DNA from: CAYXZQ01 sp963717515
Lineage (GTDB): Archaea; Nanobdellota; Nanobdellia; Woesearchaeales; DSVV01
Direction of reading: 5' to 3'
Length of the DNA stretch: 64,000 nt
NCBI GenBank assembly: GCA_963717515.1
Contig: OY970338.1
Coordinates: 682,001-746,000 of the forward strand
Program-made: the position numbers and the translations under genes
Notes under the pieces: generated by a model
Databases searched by the model: none
Seen by the model: the letters and a program-made list of their open reading frames with translations, nothing else
Told to the model about the DNA's origin: nothing
Shown: piece by piece, positions 7,906 through 16,279 of the stretch
Layout of the letters: each line of letters starts with the position of its first letter
Numbering within the stretch: the first letter of the stretch is position 1

Positions 7906-9060
7906 TCATCTCTTTTTGCTTTTGAGTGCCTGTTCGTATATCTCTGCATATTTTTCAGTTATCCTGTCCCAGGCGAAGTCTTTTTTGACGAGAGTGCGAA
8001 TGTTCTTCCCGAATGATTCCCTCTTTTTTTCGTCAAGGAGACTCTGGACGGCTTTTTCTATGTCTCTTGGGTTGTTGTGGCTGACAAGATAGCCTGTCTT
8101 GCCGGCCTTCACGATGTCTTCTGCAACGCCAACTCTTGTCGATATTATCGGCAGCCCTGCTGCTCCTGCTTCGAGCAATGTCTGGCCGAAGTTCTCCCAG
8201 ACAGAGGTGTATATGAATATGTCGGCGTTCATGTATTCTTCAATGAGACTTTTGCCGTATTTCGGGCCTGTGAACATGGAATTTATGCTGTATTTTGCAG
8301 CTGTATGCCTGAGCAGGTCCAGGTAGCCGAGCCTGTCTGTATCAGTCCTCCTGGCCTCCCCGCCGACAACCCTAATACATATCCTTTTGTCGTCGAGTTT
8401 TTTCAGTGCATCGAGAATAGGCATCAGGTTCCTGTCCTTGCTTATCCTGCCGACAAAGAGCAGAACAATCCTGTCGTCTTTACGGTTCCTCATGCTGAAC
8501 TTGTAATCATTGACATCGATTCCCATGGGTACGATATGCAGCTTCTGTTTTTTTACGCCGAAATCAAGCGCCTCGCCGTATTCCTGGTTCGATGAGACGA
8601 CGACTGCATCGGATTTTCTTATCAGCTTCTTTCCGCCGAGGATGTCGTAGGACCAGTACGGGACTTTATTTATGCCTTCTGTGATCTTCTTGTACCCGTG
8701 AAGCCCTCCGTGGGTGTTTATGATGAAGGGTATCTTCAGCTTCTTTGCAGCCTTGTACCCTATCTCTGACTGGTAGCTCCTGTAGTTGTGGGCATGTATG
8801 ATGTCCGGACGGAATATTATGAATTCTTTCTTCATCTGAGGCGTGTAGAGGTATTTGAGATACTTCCCTTTGACTTTGAATCTCCTTACAGGGATGTCCT
8901 TGTAATCCTCTTCTGCAGGGCTCTCTTCTGCCATGTAGTCTGTGGTGAAGATGCTGGAAGCGATGTTTTTGTCTTTGAGCTTTTTGCTTATCATGTACGC
9001 CTGGTTCGCAGGTCCTGACATGAACGGGTAGAATGACTCGATTGTTCTCAGGATCTTCAT
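7906..9060 (-). CDS. GT4-family glycosyltransferase
   Basis: A 384-residue GT-B fold glycosyltransferase, cytoplasmic or membrane-associated, that adds a sugar from a nucleotide donor to a glycan. The N-terminal half has the SGPANQAY-type acceptor loop. The C-terminal donor domain carries FVGRISKDRN and the family signature ENFGQTLLEAGAAGLP (EX7E type). I chose ATG 9060 because MKILRTIESFYP is the usual start of the fold; upstream Met codons fall in the end of the preceding gene. It follows the fused oxidoreductase gene by 30 bases. Confidence 0.88.
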   Translation of the reverse strand: MKILRTIESFYPFMSGPANQAYMISKKLKDKNIASSIFTTDYMAEESPAEEDYKDIPVRRFKVKGKYLKYLYTPQMKKEFIIFRPDIIHAHNYRSYQSEIGYKAAKKLKIPFIINTHGGLHGYKKITEGINKVPYWSYDILGGKKLIRKSDAVVVSSNQEYGEALDFGVKKQKLHIVPMGIDVNDYKFSMRNRKDDRIVLLFVGRISKDRNLMPILDALKKLDDKRICIRVVGGEARRTDTDRLGYLDLLRHTAAKYSINSMFTGPKYGKSLIEEYMNADIFIYTSVWENFGQTLLEAGAAGLPIISTRVGVAEDIVKAGKTGYLVSHNNPRDIEKAVQSLLDEKKRESFGKNIRTLVKKDFAWDRITEKYAEIYEQALKSKKR

Positions 9061-9089
9061 TTTCTGGATATATGGCCCAGGGCAATATC

Positions 9090-11168
9090 TTATCTGCTGC
9101 CCTTGGCAGACTTCACTACGCCGAATGTCGTCTCTGTGGCTGTTATGCATTCCTCTGCTGTCACGAGCGAGCTTTCTTTTCCTGCGAGGTGTGCTGCAAG
9201 CTCTTTCATCTCCTGCTCGTGGCCCTCGTCAGCCTTTCCTGCGTAGACTGTCTTTCCATTCAGCCTTATCTTCGAGAGGCTGCTCATCTCGATTGTGTTT
9301 GCGTCCTGGATGATTGTGCATGATTCCCTGCCAGCCCCCGAGCTTCCTATGCATGAGTATGTGAGAGTGCAGACGCTCCCGTCCTGGTATTTTATGACAG
9401 CTGATATGTTGTTGTCGTCATTCCCGCCTGCTGAAGATAGCTTGCTTGCCTGAACTGTCACGGGCTTCGATCCGGTGAGGAAATTGAAGATATCTAAGAT
9501 ATGGCATGCCTCGCCTATGACTCTGCCCCCGCCCACATCAGGCTGGTTGACCCAGTGGTCTGCGGGCAGGAAGGTATTGTTGAATACGTAATTTACCATC
9601 ATCGGAGACTTGTCTGAGAGCATTGATTTTATTTTTTTGAATACAGGCGAATACCTCCTGTTGAACCCGCATGCATAGGTCTTGGCGGTTTTCCTTATCT
9701 CTTTTACCAGGGACTGGAAGGATTTCTCATCGATCGCCATGGGCTTCTCTGAGAACACATGCTTTCCCTTTTTCAGGGCCTCTGCTGCTATCTCTGCATG
9801 GCTGTCGTGCCTGGTCCCTATAATCACCAGGTCGACATTCTTGTCATTTATGATGTCTGCATAGCTCGTGCTCGCGATCTTCGCCCCGTGCTCTCTTGCG
9901 AGCTTCTTTGCATTCGGCCCGCTCTTTGTCGCTATTGCATATAGTGAGAATTCCTTTATGTTCTTTATCGCCGGCAGTATGAAGCCTTTGACGAACTGGC
10001 CAGCGCCGATTATTGCGACATTTATCTTTCCGGTCTTTTTGAATTTTTCATCTGCGACAATTGTCTGCGCTTCGTCTTTGGGGTTGTACCTCAAGAGCGC
10101 AGTCATCATCTTGCCCTGCTCGAGTCCGCTGTAGGCTGTCTTTGCGTCGCTGATGTCGAATACATCTTTTTTCATCTCGCTTATGTCGAGCTTCTTTGTG
10201 GAGAGGAGTTCAAGCACTGCTCTCAGGTTCCTGCCGGATGTCCATCTTGCGTATTCTATAGGGTAATCCTTTCCCTGCTCGTAGATCTGGTCCAGGGAGC
10301 CTGCGCCGAATGCAGTGGATATTTTGAAATCCAGCTCTTTTTCGAACATCTTCTGCCTGTCTATATCAAGATTGCATATGCCTAACAGGACCACCCTTCC
10401 TTTTTTCCTGCACATGTCGAATGCGTCGTTGACAAGGTTCTTTTTCGAGGATGCCGCTATTATGACGCCGTCTGCGCCAGCTCCGTCTGTTGCGTTCATG
10501 ACATTCTTTATCGTGTTTTTGGTTATTCCCACGTCGATGTACGACTTTCCTGTCTTTTCCCTGTCAATGTCAATGCCTATGACCCTGCAGCCGTTCGCTC
10601 TCAGGAGCTGGGCCACCATCTGGCCTATGAGCCCGAGGCCTATGACAACAATGTTCTCGCCTAATTGCGGCTCGAGCTGTCTTATGGACTGGAGTGCTAT
10701 GCATCCTATGCCTGAGAATGCTGCATCATCGAATTTCAGGCCTTTTGGTATCTTTGCTGCAAAGGTCTTCGGCACTGCTACGTACTCTGCGTGGTTTGCA
10801 AAGCCTGAGCCGATGCACGCTACCCTGTCGCCCACACCGAAGCCTGCTGCGTTTTTCCCGGCCTTCACCACAGTCCCTGCCGAGCTGTATCCTAAGAGGT
10901 GCCAGACATCGAGCCTGCTCTTGACAACGTCCATTGTCTTTTTCACTCCAGAGCTTTTGGCGAAGTCCAATACCTGTCTTGTCAGGTCAGGCCTGTCGAG
11001 CGCCATCTTCCATAACGGCTTCTTCATCAGGCTTATCATGGATTTTTCCGTGCCTGCGCTGAGGACTGAGAAAGCGTTCTTTACAAGGAGCTCGTTGTCG
11101 CCTATCTCCGGTACAGGGACATCCTTCACCCTGACCCTTCCGCTCTTGTCGAATATGACCTGTTTCAT
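9090..11168 (-). CDS. Bi-domain oxidoreductase: zinc-type dehydrogenase fused to Gfo/Idh/MocA
   Basis: A 692-residue fusion. Residues about 1-350 are a medium-chain (zinc alcohol dehydrogenase-like) domain with a cofactor loop VVIGLGLIGQM. Residues about 375-692 are a Gfo/Idh/MocA domain with VAIIGAGQFVKGF and the hallmark FSEKPMA. Both are NAD(P)-binding folds acting on sugars. Such fusions are known in bacterial polysaccharide loci, where the exact substrate is unsettled. Here it is followed by a GT4 glycosyltransferase in the same unit. Each half has full domain length, so this is a true fusion and not a misread stop. Confidence 0.85.
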   Translation of the reverse strand: MKQVIFDKSGRVRVKDVPVPEIGDNELLVKNAFSVLSAGTEKSMISLMKKPLWKMALDRPDLTRQVLDFAKSSGVKKTMDVVKSRLDVWHLLGYSSAGTVVKAGKNAAGFGVGDRVACIGSGFANHAEYVAVPKTFAAKIPKGLKFDDAAFSGIGCIALQSIRQLEPQLGENIVVIGLGLIGQMVAQLLRANGCRVIGIDIDREKTGKSYIDVGITKNTIKNVMNATDGAGADGVIIAASSKKNLVNDAFDMCRKKGRVVLLGICNLDIDRQKMFEKELDFKISTAFGAGSLDQIYEQGKDYPIEYARWTSGRNLRAVLELLSTKKLDISEMKKDVFDISDAKTAYSGLEQGKMMTALLRYNPKDEAQTIVADEKFKKTGKINVAIIGAGQFVKGFILPAIKNIKEFSLYAIATKSGPNAKKLAREHGAKIASTSYADIINDKNVDLVIIGTRHDSHAEIAAEALKKGKHVFSEKPMAIDEKSFQSLVKEIRKTAKTYACGFNRRYSPVFKKIKSMLSDKSPMMVNYVFNNTFLPADHWVNQPDVGGGRVIGEACHILDIFNFLTGSKPVTVQASKLSSAGGNDDNNISAVIKYQDGSVCTLTYSCIGSSGAGRESCTIIQDANTIEMSSLSKIRLNGKTVYAGKADEGHEQEMKELAAHLAGKESSLVTAEECITATETTFGVVKSAKGSR

Positions 11169-11247
11169 GCTGTTTTAGCCTCTCTGCATATTGTGATGAT
11201 TATTCCATTTATAAATTTTAGGAATGACAGGTACTTTTTATGGTTTT

Positions 11248-11577
11248 TCAGAACATCTCATAGATGAACGGAGATACTGAATCTGACTGGCGGACATCGG
11301 CGAACTCAGGAGCTAGCTCCATGAGCTTTTTCGGGAGTTTTTCCAGTCCTGAGTCTTTCCATATCGCTTCAAGGGATGATATTATCTTGTCTTGGTCTTT
11401 GAGTTTCAGCTCGAAATCCTCTTTTCGGAGGTTTTGGTCCTTCCTTTCCATGAAATAATCATCTGCTCCCTTTTCCTTGATGACTGATATTTTTGAAATC
11501 CCTGAAAGGGGGACAAGTTCCTCGTCAAAGAACTTTGTCAATATCTTTTTCTGCTTCTCAGTCGAGCTCATACTCAT
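11248..11577 (-). CDS. Small protein coupled to the carbamoyltransferase
   Basis: Unrecognised soluble protein of about 109 residues, acidic and lysine-rich, starting MSMSSTEKQKK. Its start lies inside the last codons of the carbamoyltransferase gene (ATG 11577 or 11571, against a stop at 11558), so translation is probably coupled and the two proteins may act together. No membrane segment or cysteine motif is visible. Small partner proteins beside NodU-type carbamoyltransferases are common in bacteria, but I see no clear match to one. Confidence 0.7.
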   Translation of the reverse strand: MSMSSTEKQKKILTKFFDEELVPLSGISKISVIKEKGADDYFMERKDQNLRKEDFELKLKDQDKIISSLEAIWKDSGLEKLPKKLMELAPEFADVRQSDSVSPFIYEMF

Positions 11578-13384
11578 CCCTCCAGTCTTCCTTGTCGTCA
11601 AACTCTGGCTGGTCTTTCCTGTAAATGATCTGGTTTTCGATCACCAGCACGTCCATCCCTGTCCTCATGAAGCACTTGTAGGCATCCTGGGGTGTGCAGA
11701 TTATGGGCTCGCCCCTGACATTGAACGAGGTGTTGACTATCACGCCATAGCCTGTGAGCTTCTCGAATTCAGATATCAGTTCGTGGTAATCAGGCTTGTC
11801 TCTTGCATCCACTGTCTGGATCCTTGCGCTGCAGTCCACGTGGGTCACAGCTGGTATGTCGCTTCTTTCCTGGTTGACTATGTCATGGATGTCTTTTATC
11901 TCTATCTTCGGCACTTTCTTGCACCTGCTCTTCTTCACCCGGGCTACGAGGAGCATGTAGGGGCTTGGGACATCGAGGTCGAAGTATTGGCTGCATTTTT
12001 CAACCAATACTGAAGGTGCGAACGGACGGAATGATTCCCTGTACTTTATCTTGAGGTTCATGACGCTCTGGGTCTTCGGGTTTCTTGCATCTCCCAGGAT
12101 TGAGCGTGCGCCCAGGGCTCTTGGCCCGAACTCGAGCCGTCCTGCCATATAGCCCACGATGTTTCCCACAGCTATCTCTTTTGCAGCTATTTTTGCCCGT
12201 TCTTTGTCTGTGACTGTCTTGTATGGGTAATCGTGATTGTCGAGGAATGCTTTTATTTCTGCGTTGCTGAACCTGGGACCGAGGTAGGAACCTTTCTGGC
12301 CGTCTCTTTCTTTATCTGGTGTTTTTCTTTTTACTTTGAAATATTCGTGCGTTGTTATCAGAGCAGCCCCTAAAGAGCCTCCTGCATCGCCGGCAGCTGG
12401 CTGTATCCAGATGTTCTCGAATATCTTCTCTTTCAATAGTTTTCCGTTTGCCACACAGTTGAGCGCCACGCCTCCAGCAAGGCAGATGTTCTTCTTTTTT
12501 GTAAGCTCTTTTGCATGGCGGCATAATTTGAGGAATATCTCTTCAGTGACATTCTGGATGGATGCTGCGATGTCCATCTCCCTTTTTGTCAGCTTTGATT
12601 CAGGCTCTCTTGGCTTGCCTTTGAATAATTTGTGGAATCTCTCGTTTGTCATGCTGAGCGAGTCCATGTAGCCGAAATATTCCATGTTTAATCTGAATGA
12701 GCCGTTTTCCTTTATGTCTATCATCTTGGATTTGATGAGGTCTGCGTATATGGGCTTTCCGTACGGCGCAAGGCCCATGAGCTTGTATTCGCCTGAATTG
12801 ACCTTGAACCCGCAGAACTGTGTGAATGCGCTGTACATGAGACCCAGGGAATCAGGGAAATGGATCTCTTTCTTGATTCTTATTCCGTCTTTGTCTCCTT
12901 CTCCTATGGAGAGAGTCGACCATTCGCCCACGCCGTCGATCGTCAGGATAGCGGCCTCTTCAAAAGGAGAGGGGTAGAATGCGCTTGCAGCATGGGAGAA
13001 ATGATGCTCAGAATAGAGAACAGGTCCATTGTAGTCCAGGGTGTCTCTTACTATCTTTTCTATGAATAATTTTGCAGAGAGCCAGCCAGGCGCGCCTTTC
13101 AGCCATGGTCCTATGCCTTTTTTTCCTGCGGTTATCAGGCTCTTTATTATCCTGTCGAATGTCAGGACAGGGTTGTCGTAGAACACTATAGCGGTTATTT
13201 CATTCGGTTCTATCTCTGCCTCTTCGAGACAATATTGGATTGCGTGTATGGGGAACCTCGGGTCGTGCTTCTTCCTCGAGAACCTCTCCTCGTGAGCAGC
13301 TGCTATTATCTCGCCGTCTTTCACCAGGCTTGCAGCTGAGTCATGGTAGAATGCTGATATCCCGAGGACGAATACAGGCTTCAT
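11558..13384 (-). CDS. NodU/CmcH-type carbamoyltransferase
   Basis: A protein of about 608 residues that moves a carbamoyl group from carbamoyl phosphate to a hydroxyl, usually of a sugar. The N-terminal Kae1-like ASKHA domain starts VFVLGISAFYHDSAAS and carries SEHHFSHAASAF. The C-terminal adenylation-type domain has GRLEFGPRALGARSILGD and NTSFNVRGEPI. The ATG at 13384 overlaps the stop of the SGNH gene (ATGA); an ATG at 13396 is possible. It probably carbamoylates the surface glycan; acceptor unknown. Confidence 0.92.
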   Translation of the reverse strand: MKPVFVLGISAFYHDSAASLVKDGEIIAAAHEERFSRKKHDPRFPIHAIQYCLEEAEIEPNEITAIVFYDNPVLTFDRIIKSLITAGKKGIGPWLKGAPGWLSAKLFIEKIVRDTLDYNGPVLYSEHHFSHAASAFYPSPFEEAAILTIDGVGEWSTLSIGEGDKDGIRIKKEIHFPDSLGLMYSAFTQFCGFKVNSGEYKLMGLAPYGKPIYADLIKSKMIDIKENGSFRLNMEYFGYMDSLSMTNERFHKLFKGKPREPESKLTKREMDIAASIQNVTEEIFLKLCRHAKELTKKKNICLAGGVALNCVANGKLLKEKIFENIWIQPAAGDAGGSLGAALITTHEYFKVKRKTPDKERDGQKGSYLGPRFSNAEIKAFLDNHDYPYKTVTDKERAKIAAKEIAVGNIVGYMAGRLEFGPRALGARSILGDARNPKTQSVMNLKIKYRESFRPFAPSVLVEKCSQYFDLDVPSPYMLLVARVKKSRCKKVPKIEIKDIHDIVNQERSDIPAVTHVDCSARIQTVDARDKPDYHELISEFEKLTGYGVIVNTSFNVRGEPIICTPQDAYKCFMRTGMDVLVIENQIIYRKDQPEFDDKEDWRDEYELD

Positions 13385-14385
13385 GCTTTTTTCCATGTTT
13401 CATATGTCCCTTTTATGTATTGCGATATCCCGTCGGCGATTATTTCGTGGCCTAAAGGTGTAGGGTGCTGGTCATTTTTGAACCTGCATCTCCTTCTTGT
13501 GTCTTTTGATTCTTTCCAGAACCTGGGGAGGAGGTCGCCTACCTTTATTTTGGTATCTTGTTCCAGCTCTTTGAACCTTTTCTGGAAACTGCCAGGGTCT
13601 GCAAGGTTCTCTATGTAATGATACACCGGGATTGGGCAGATCATCGGCTTTTTTGCTTCTTCTGTCCAGGTCTTGAGGAGCTTTTTCATGAGCACCCAGC
13701 CGGGGCTGTCTTTATCATTGTACTCAGGGAAGGGCTGGTATCCCAATGTCTTCTGGAGCTTGTCTTTTATATTTGGCGCTTTTCTCAGAAGCCTGTCTGC
13801 GACAGGATGCCTTCCCCCTTCGTCGATGTATTGCTTCAGTTCCGGGTTGTCCTTCATGTCTTTTTCTGTAAGTGTTATTTTTGGCACCGGGCTGTTGTTT
13901 AGCCTGAGAGCGTTGTTTTCCATCGTGAAATACGGCTTTGCCCTTGCTGATAATTCTCCTGTCTCTGCGCTTCTCGAAAGCCTGTACCTTGCCATGTTGC
14001 GCCTTATGTTCTCTGCGAGCGGGCATATCAGGAGCAGGTCGTAATCTATATCTTTTGCAAATTCTTTGAATATGAGGTACTGCTGGTCTGTGCCTGAGCC
14101 CGGGAGTCCGAAATTGAGCACTTCTGTGCCTGGGAATCTTTTTTCTAGGAGGTCTCCGAACCTGTACTTGTTGCTCACTCCCTCGCCTGCTGTGTATGAG
14201 TCACCGAAGAGAAGGATTCTATAGGTGTTTTCTGGCTTTTTTTTGGTCACCTCGTGCTCGCAGCGGAAGCCGGCCTGGTTGGCCTTCACCAGAAACCCGC
14301 CTCCCTCGTGGCTGACCCTCGCCTTTATGCCCGGGATGAAGGTATAACCGATCACCGGATGATACTGGAAGAGATTTCTGTTCAT
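13381..14385 (-). CDS. SGNH/GDSL-family hydrolase
   Basis: A 334-residue esterase/acetylhydrolase fold. Block I is LLFGDSYTAGEG with Ser63; the Gly/Asn blocks FGLPGSGTDQ and LICPLAENI follow; the catalytic Asp305 and His307 lie in NDQHPTPLGH. There is no N-terminal signal peptide or membrane helix, so it probably works in the cytoplasm on a glycan intermediate, for example removing or adding O-acyl groups. It is first in a unit with the carbamoyltransferase. A GGTG element lies before ATG 14385 and a TATA-like TTTAAATA further upstream. Confidence 0.85.
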   Translation of the reverse strand: MNRNLFQYHPVIGYTFIPGIKARVSHEGGGFLVKANQAGFRCEHEVTKKKPENTYRILLFGDSYTAGEGVSNKYRFGDLLEKRFPGTEVLNFGLPGSGTDQQYLIFKEFAKDIDYDLLLICPLAENIRRNMARYRLSRSAETGELSARAKPYFTMENNALRLNNSPVPKITLTEKDMKDNPELKQYIDEGGRHPVADRLLRKAPNIKDKLQKTLGYQPFPEYNDKDSPGWVLMKKLLKTWTEEAKKPMICPIPVYHYIENLADPGSFQKRFKELEQDTKIKVGDLLPRFWKESKDTRRRCRFKNDQHPTPLGHEIIADGISQYIKGTYETWKKA

Positions 14386-14482
14386 GCATGCACCTGACTC
14401 GGAGAATGGGATGGAGGTATTTAAAGTTTTTGAACTGTGTGTCTAGATAAGGAAATAATATAGCAGTTGAGAAAACGACTTA

Positions 14483-14504
14483 GAAATATTTATAAATTAG
14501 TTAT
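14483..14504 (+). promoter_or_regulatory. Promoter element shared by two accessory genes
   Basis: This 22-base AT-rich block contains a TATA box (ATTTATAAAT) and continues into TTAGTTAT. It matches 15449-15470 at 20 of 22 positions by eye. It lies before the 46-residue membrane protein gene. Confidence 0.5.
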
Positions 14505-14552
14505 CCTTGATAGAATTTATTAACAAAAATAAGATTAAAATAGGTGATTATT

Positions 14553-14693
14553 ATGGCAACGGATATTACAACAATCAGTTTATCAATAAGCATTGGAACT
14601 CTCGCAGCTTTGGTTTATACTTTAAGAGTTGTTGTTTTGCTTGATAGAAAAATTTCAAAATTAATGAAACATCAAGGAATAAGTCAAAAATAA
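14553..14693 (+). CDS. 46-residue single-span membrane protein
   Basis: A short gene with a strong GGTGAT ribosome binding site 8 bases before the ATG. The product has a polar N-terminus (MATDITT), one hydrophobic helix from about residue 8 to 30 (with LAALVYTLRVVVLL), then a basic tail (DRKISKLMKHQG) that would face the cytoplasm. No family was recognised. It lies in the AT-rich patch that also holds the degenerate receiver gene, and shares a promoter-like block with the 239-residue unknown. The ribosome site and sensible topology support a real gene. Confidence 0.6.
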   Translation: MATDITTISLSISIGTLAALVYTLRVVVLLDRKISKLMKHQGISQK

Positions 14694-14763
14694 TTGACTA
14701 ATATTCAACTGAAACTGACCTCGTGTTTAAACTTAATAAGATGGAGAATAAAGACCTCTGTCT

Positions 14764-14930
14764 ATTCTCCCCGACTTCTCATCCATAACCTTTAAAAACG
14801 CCTCTGTGTTCTGCATGGTCATGGCAGTCATGAAATCATTGAAGCTCGGGGCTGAAGGGATCGTCTCAGGTACCAGGTATCACTGGAACAAGTCCCGTGG
14901 GAAGAGGCAGTTCCCTCTTTTCCTCTGATA
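14764..14930 (+). repeat. Partial duplicate of radical SAM promoter and 5' end (copy 1)
   Basis: This stretch aligns with 16280-16444, including the CCGACTTCTCAT block, the TATA box and the first 35 or so codons of the radical SAM gene. By eye about four in five bases match. Similarity fades after position 14930, leaving the copy without the rest of the gene. Confidence 0.75.
14821..14928 (+). pseudogene. Truncated 5' copy of the radical SAM gene
   Basis: Starting at ATG 14821 it encodes 35 residues (with KSLKLGAEGIVSGTRYH and RGKRQFPLFL) that align with residues 1-35 of the intact protein at 16337, then meets TGA. It lacks the cysteine cluster, so it cannot be a radical SAM enzyme. The promoter in front is also duplicated and may still fire, giving a short transcript or peptide. 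I read it as the remains of a tandem duplication. Confidence 0.7.
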
Positions 14931-15025
14931 AAGTTCTAAACTCAGCAACATTTATATTAAACACCCTCCACCCCAACATATAAGAGGTGAGCCAGGAATC
15001 ACCTAGACTGATTCTGGAGTTGAAA

Positions 15026-15412
15026 ATGTTCAAAATTTTGCTGATTGATGATAAAGATCGTAAGAAGGACAAGATAGATGGGATCCTTCATTATTACAAG
15101 GAGGATCATGGAGAGGATACTGTCTCCATGGAGGCTTTCAAAGATGAAAGATCAGGCCTGGAAGCCCTTGTCCCGGGCAGGTATGACCTGGTCCTTCTGG
15201 ACCAGTATCTGGACGAGGGAGGAAACAAATTAGGGACCTCATTGATTCCAGAGATAAGACAGATTGACCCGGATGTAAAAATATGGATGTATACAAGTGC
15301 AATCAATTTTGAAACATCGAAAAAAGCAGGAGCAGATGATGTATTGAATCCTTCTTCCATCAATTATTTTGACAAGTTATATAACCATATATTGCATCAA
15401 GTTAATAAGTAA
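15026..15412 (+). CDS. Stand-alone receiver-domain protein, degenerate
   Basis: A 128-residue CheY-like receiver. The acidic pair is Asp8-Asp9, the likely phospho-acceptor Asp59 lies in LVLLDQYLD, and Thr90/Ser91 occupy the switch position. The conserved Lys of the usual K-P motif is replaced by Asn108 in DDVLNPSS. Without that Lys the phosphorylation switch may be weak or absent. ATG 15026 follows GGAG by six bases; a GTG at 14987 is in frame but lacks support. No output domain is attached. It lies in the AT-rich patch between the two radical SAM copies. Confidence 0.8.
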   Translation: MFKILLIDDKDRKKDKIDGILHYYKEDHGEDTVSMEAFKDERSGLEALVPGRYDLVLLDQYLDEGGNKLGTSLIPEIRQIDPDVKIWMYTSAINFETSKKAGADDVLNPSSINYFDKLYNHILHQVNK

Positions 15413-15448
15413 ATTTCAAAATAGTCCCTTATTAGTGGTGACAAAATA

Positions 15449-15470
15449 GAAACATTTATATATTAGTTAT
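15449..15470 (+). promoter_or_regulatory. Promoter element shared with 14483-14504
   Basis: TATA-containing block (ATTTATATATTAG) centred about 28 bases before ATG 15487. It is followed by ATTAG (15462-15466) and CTAAT (15473-15477), inverted arms around six bases that could bind a regulator at the transcription start. Confidence 0.5.
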
Positions 15471-15486
15471 ATCTAATCATACTAAT

Positions 15487-16206
15487 ATGGACAATTATAA
15501 TGTTATTTATGGCAGGTATATGTATACTATTCGTGCTATCCAGGAAGCTGAACGTGAAGGGACATTTAAAGACCTTCCTGATAAGCTATTGGAGATTGAT
15601 GATCTTGTAACGAAAATATTCGATTCAACTGAACCACCTGAAAAAGAGACTAAAGAATTTAAGGATTACATAATCAAAACAGGTTCAGTCCCTTTGCCGA
15701 CAGACGAGCAGATAGAAGATTTTGCTAAGACCTTGCATAATAGAGGAAAAAAAGGATACAGGGGTAATTATTTTCATGGATATCATTTCTTTATTGATCC
15801 AGCTGCAGGACAAAGTGGGTATGGGTATTTTGAAATACCAAAATTTGAAAGTCTTTCAGGCGGGTATTGTAGAAATATTTCTCCAAAAAATCCAAATGAA
15901 AATCCAAATTCCAGGGATGAGTACTTGTCCAGATTTGGATATATAGACTTTACACATTTGATCAATGATGGAAAATTAGAAGATCAGATATTAGCGTTTT
16001 CTTTAGATAAAGAGATGACATATGCTGATTTGGAAAAGACTGAATTATTCATACCTGTTCCAAGGGAAATAACTCGTTTGGTAAGGCTCGTTAAATATGA
16101 AGCAGGTTTTAGTTATGGAAATAAGATGAGACCCTTTACTTGGATTGAACAGATACATAAAATGGTCGAAGTAGTCAAAGCAGGCAGAGAGAAATATGCA
16201 GCATAA
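15487..16206 (+). CDS. Hypothetical 239-residue protein of the AT-rich patch
   Basis: I do not recognise this family. The product is soluble, acidic in its first third (PEKETKEFKD), with a Gly/Tyr/His-rich middle (about 88-115, including NYFHGYHFFIDPAAG) and an aromatic segment SLSGGYCRNISP. No signal peptide, membrane helix or nucleotide-binding loop is visible. Base composition is more AT-rich than the metabolic genes around it, which suggests acquisition. A TATA box sits about 28 bases before the ATG. Regular codon use over 239 codons supports a real gene. Confidence 0.65.
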   Translation: MDNYNVIYGRYMYTIRAIQEAEREGTFKDLPDKLLEIDDLVTKIFDSTEPPEKETKEFKDYIIKTGSVPLPTDEQIEDFAKTLHNRGKKGYRGNYFHGYHFFIDPAAGQSGYGYFEIPKFESLSGGYCRNISPKNPNENPNSRDEYLSRFGYIDFTHLINDGKLEDQILAFSLDKEMTYADLEKTELFIPVPREITRLVRLVKYEAGFSYGNKMRPFTWIEQIHKMVEVVKAGREKYAA

Positions 16207-16279
16207 TCCTCAATCCCTTTCTCATTGTTTAGGATTATTGAAAATTGAGATTAACAATAATCAATGCAAAATCAACACA

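Noticed and set aside
10315..11178. 287-codon plus-strand frame
   Set aside because: It is the antisense shadow of the well-supported fused oxidoreductase gene and resembles no protein family.
14815..14928. Functional short peptide gene at the truncated radical SAM copy
   Set aside because: Its similarity to the intact gene's first 35 codons and the abrupt end fit a remnant better than a selected peptide, though expression cannot be excluded.
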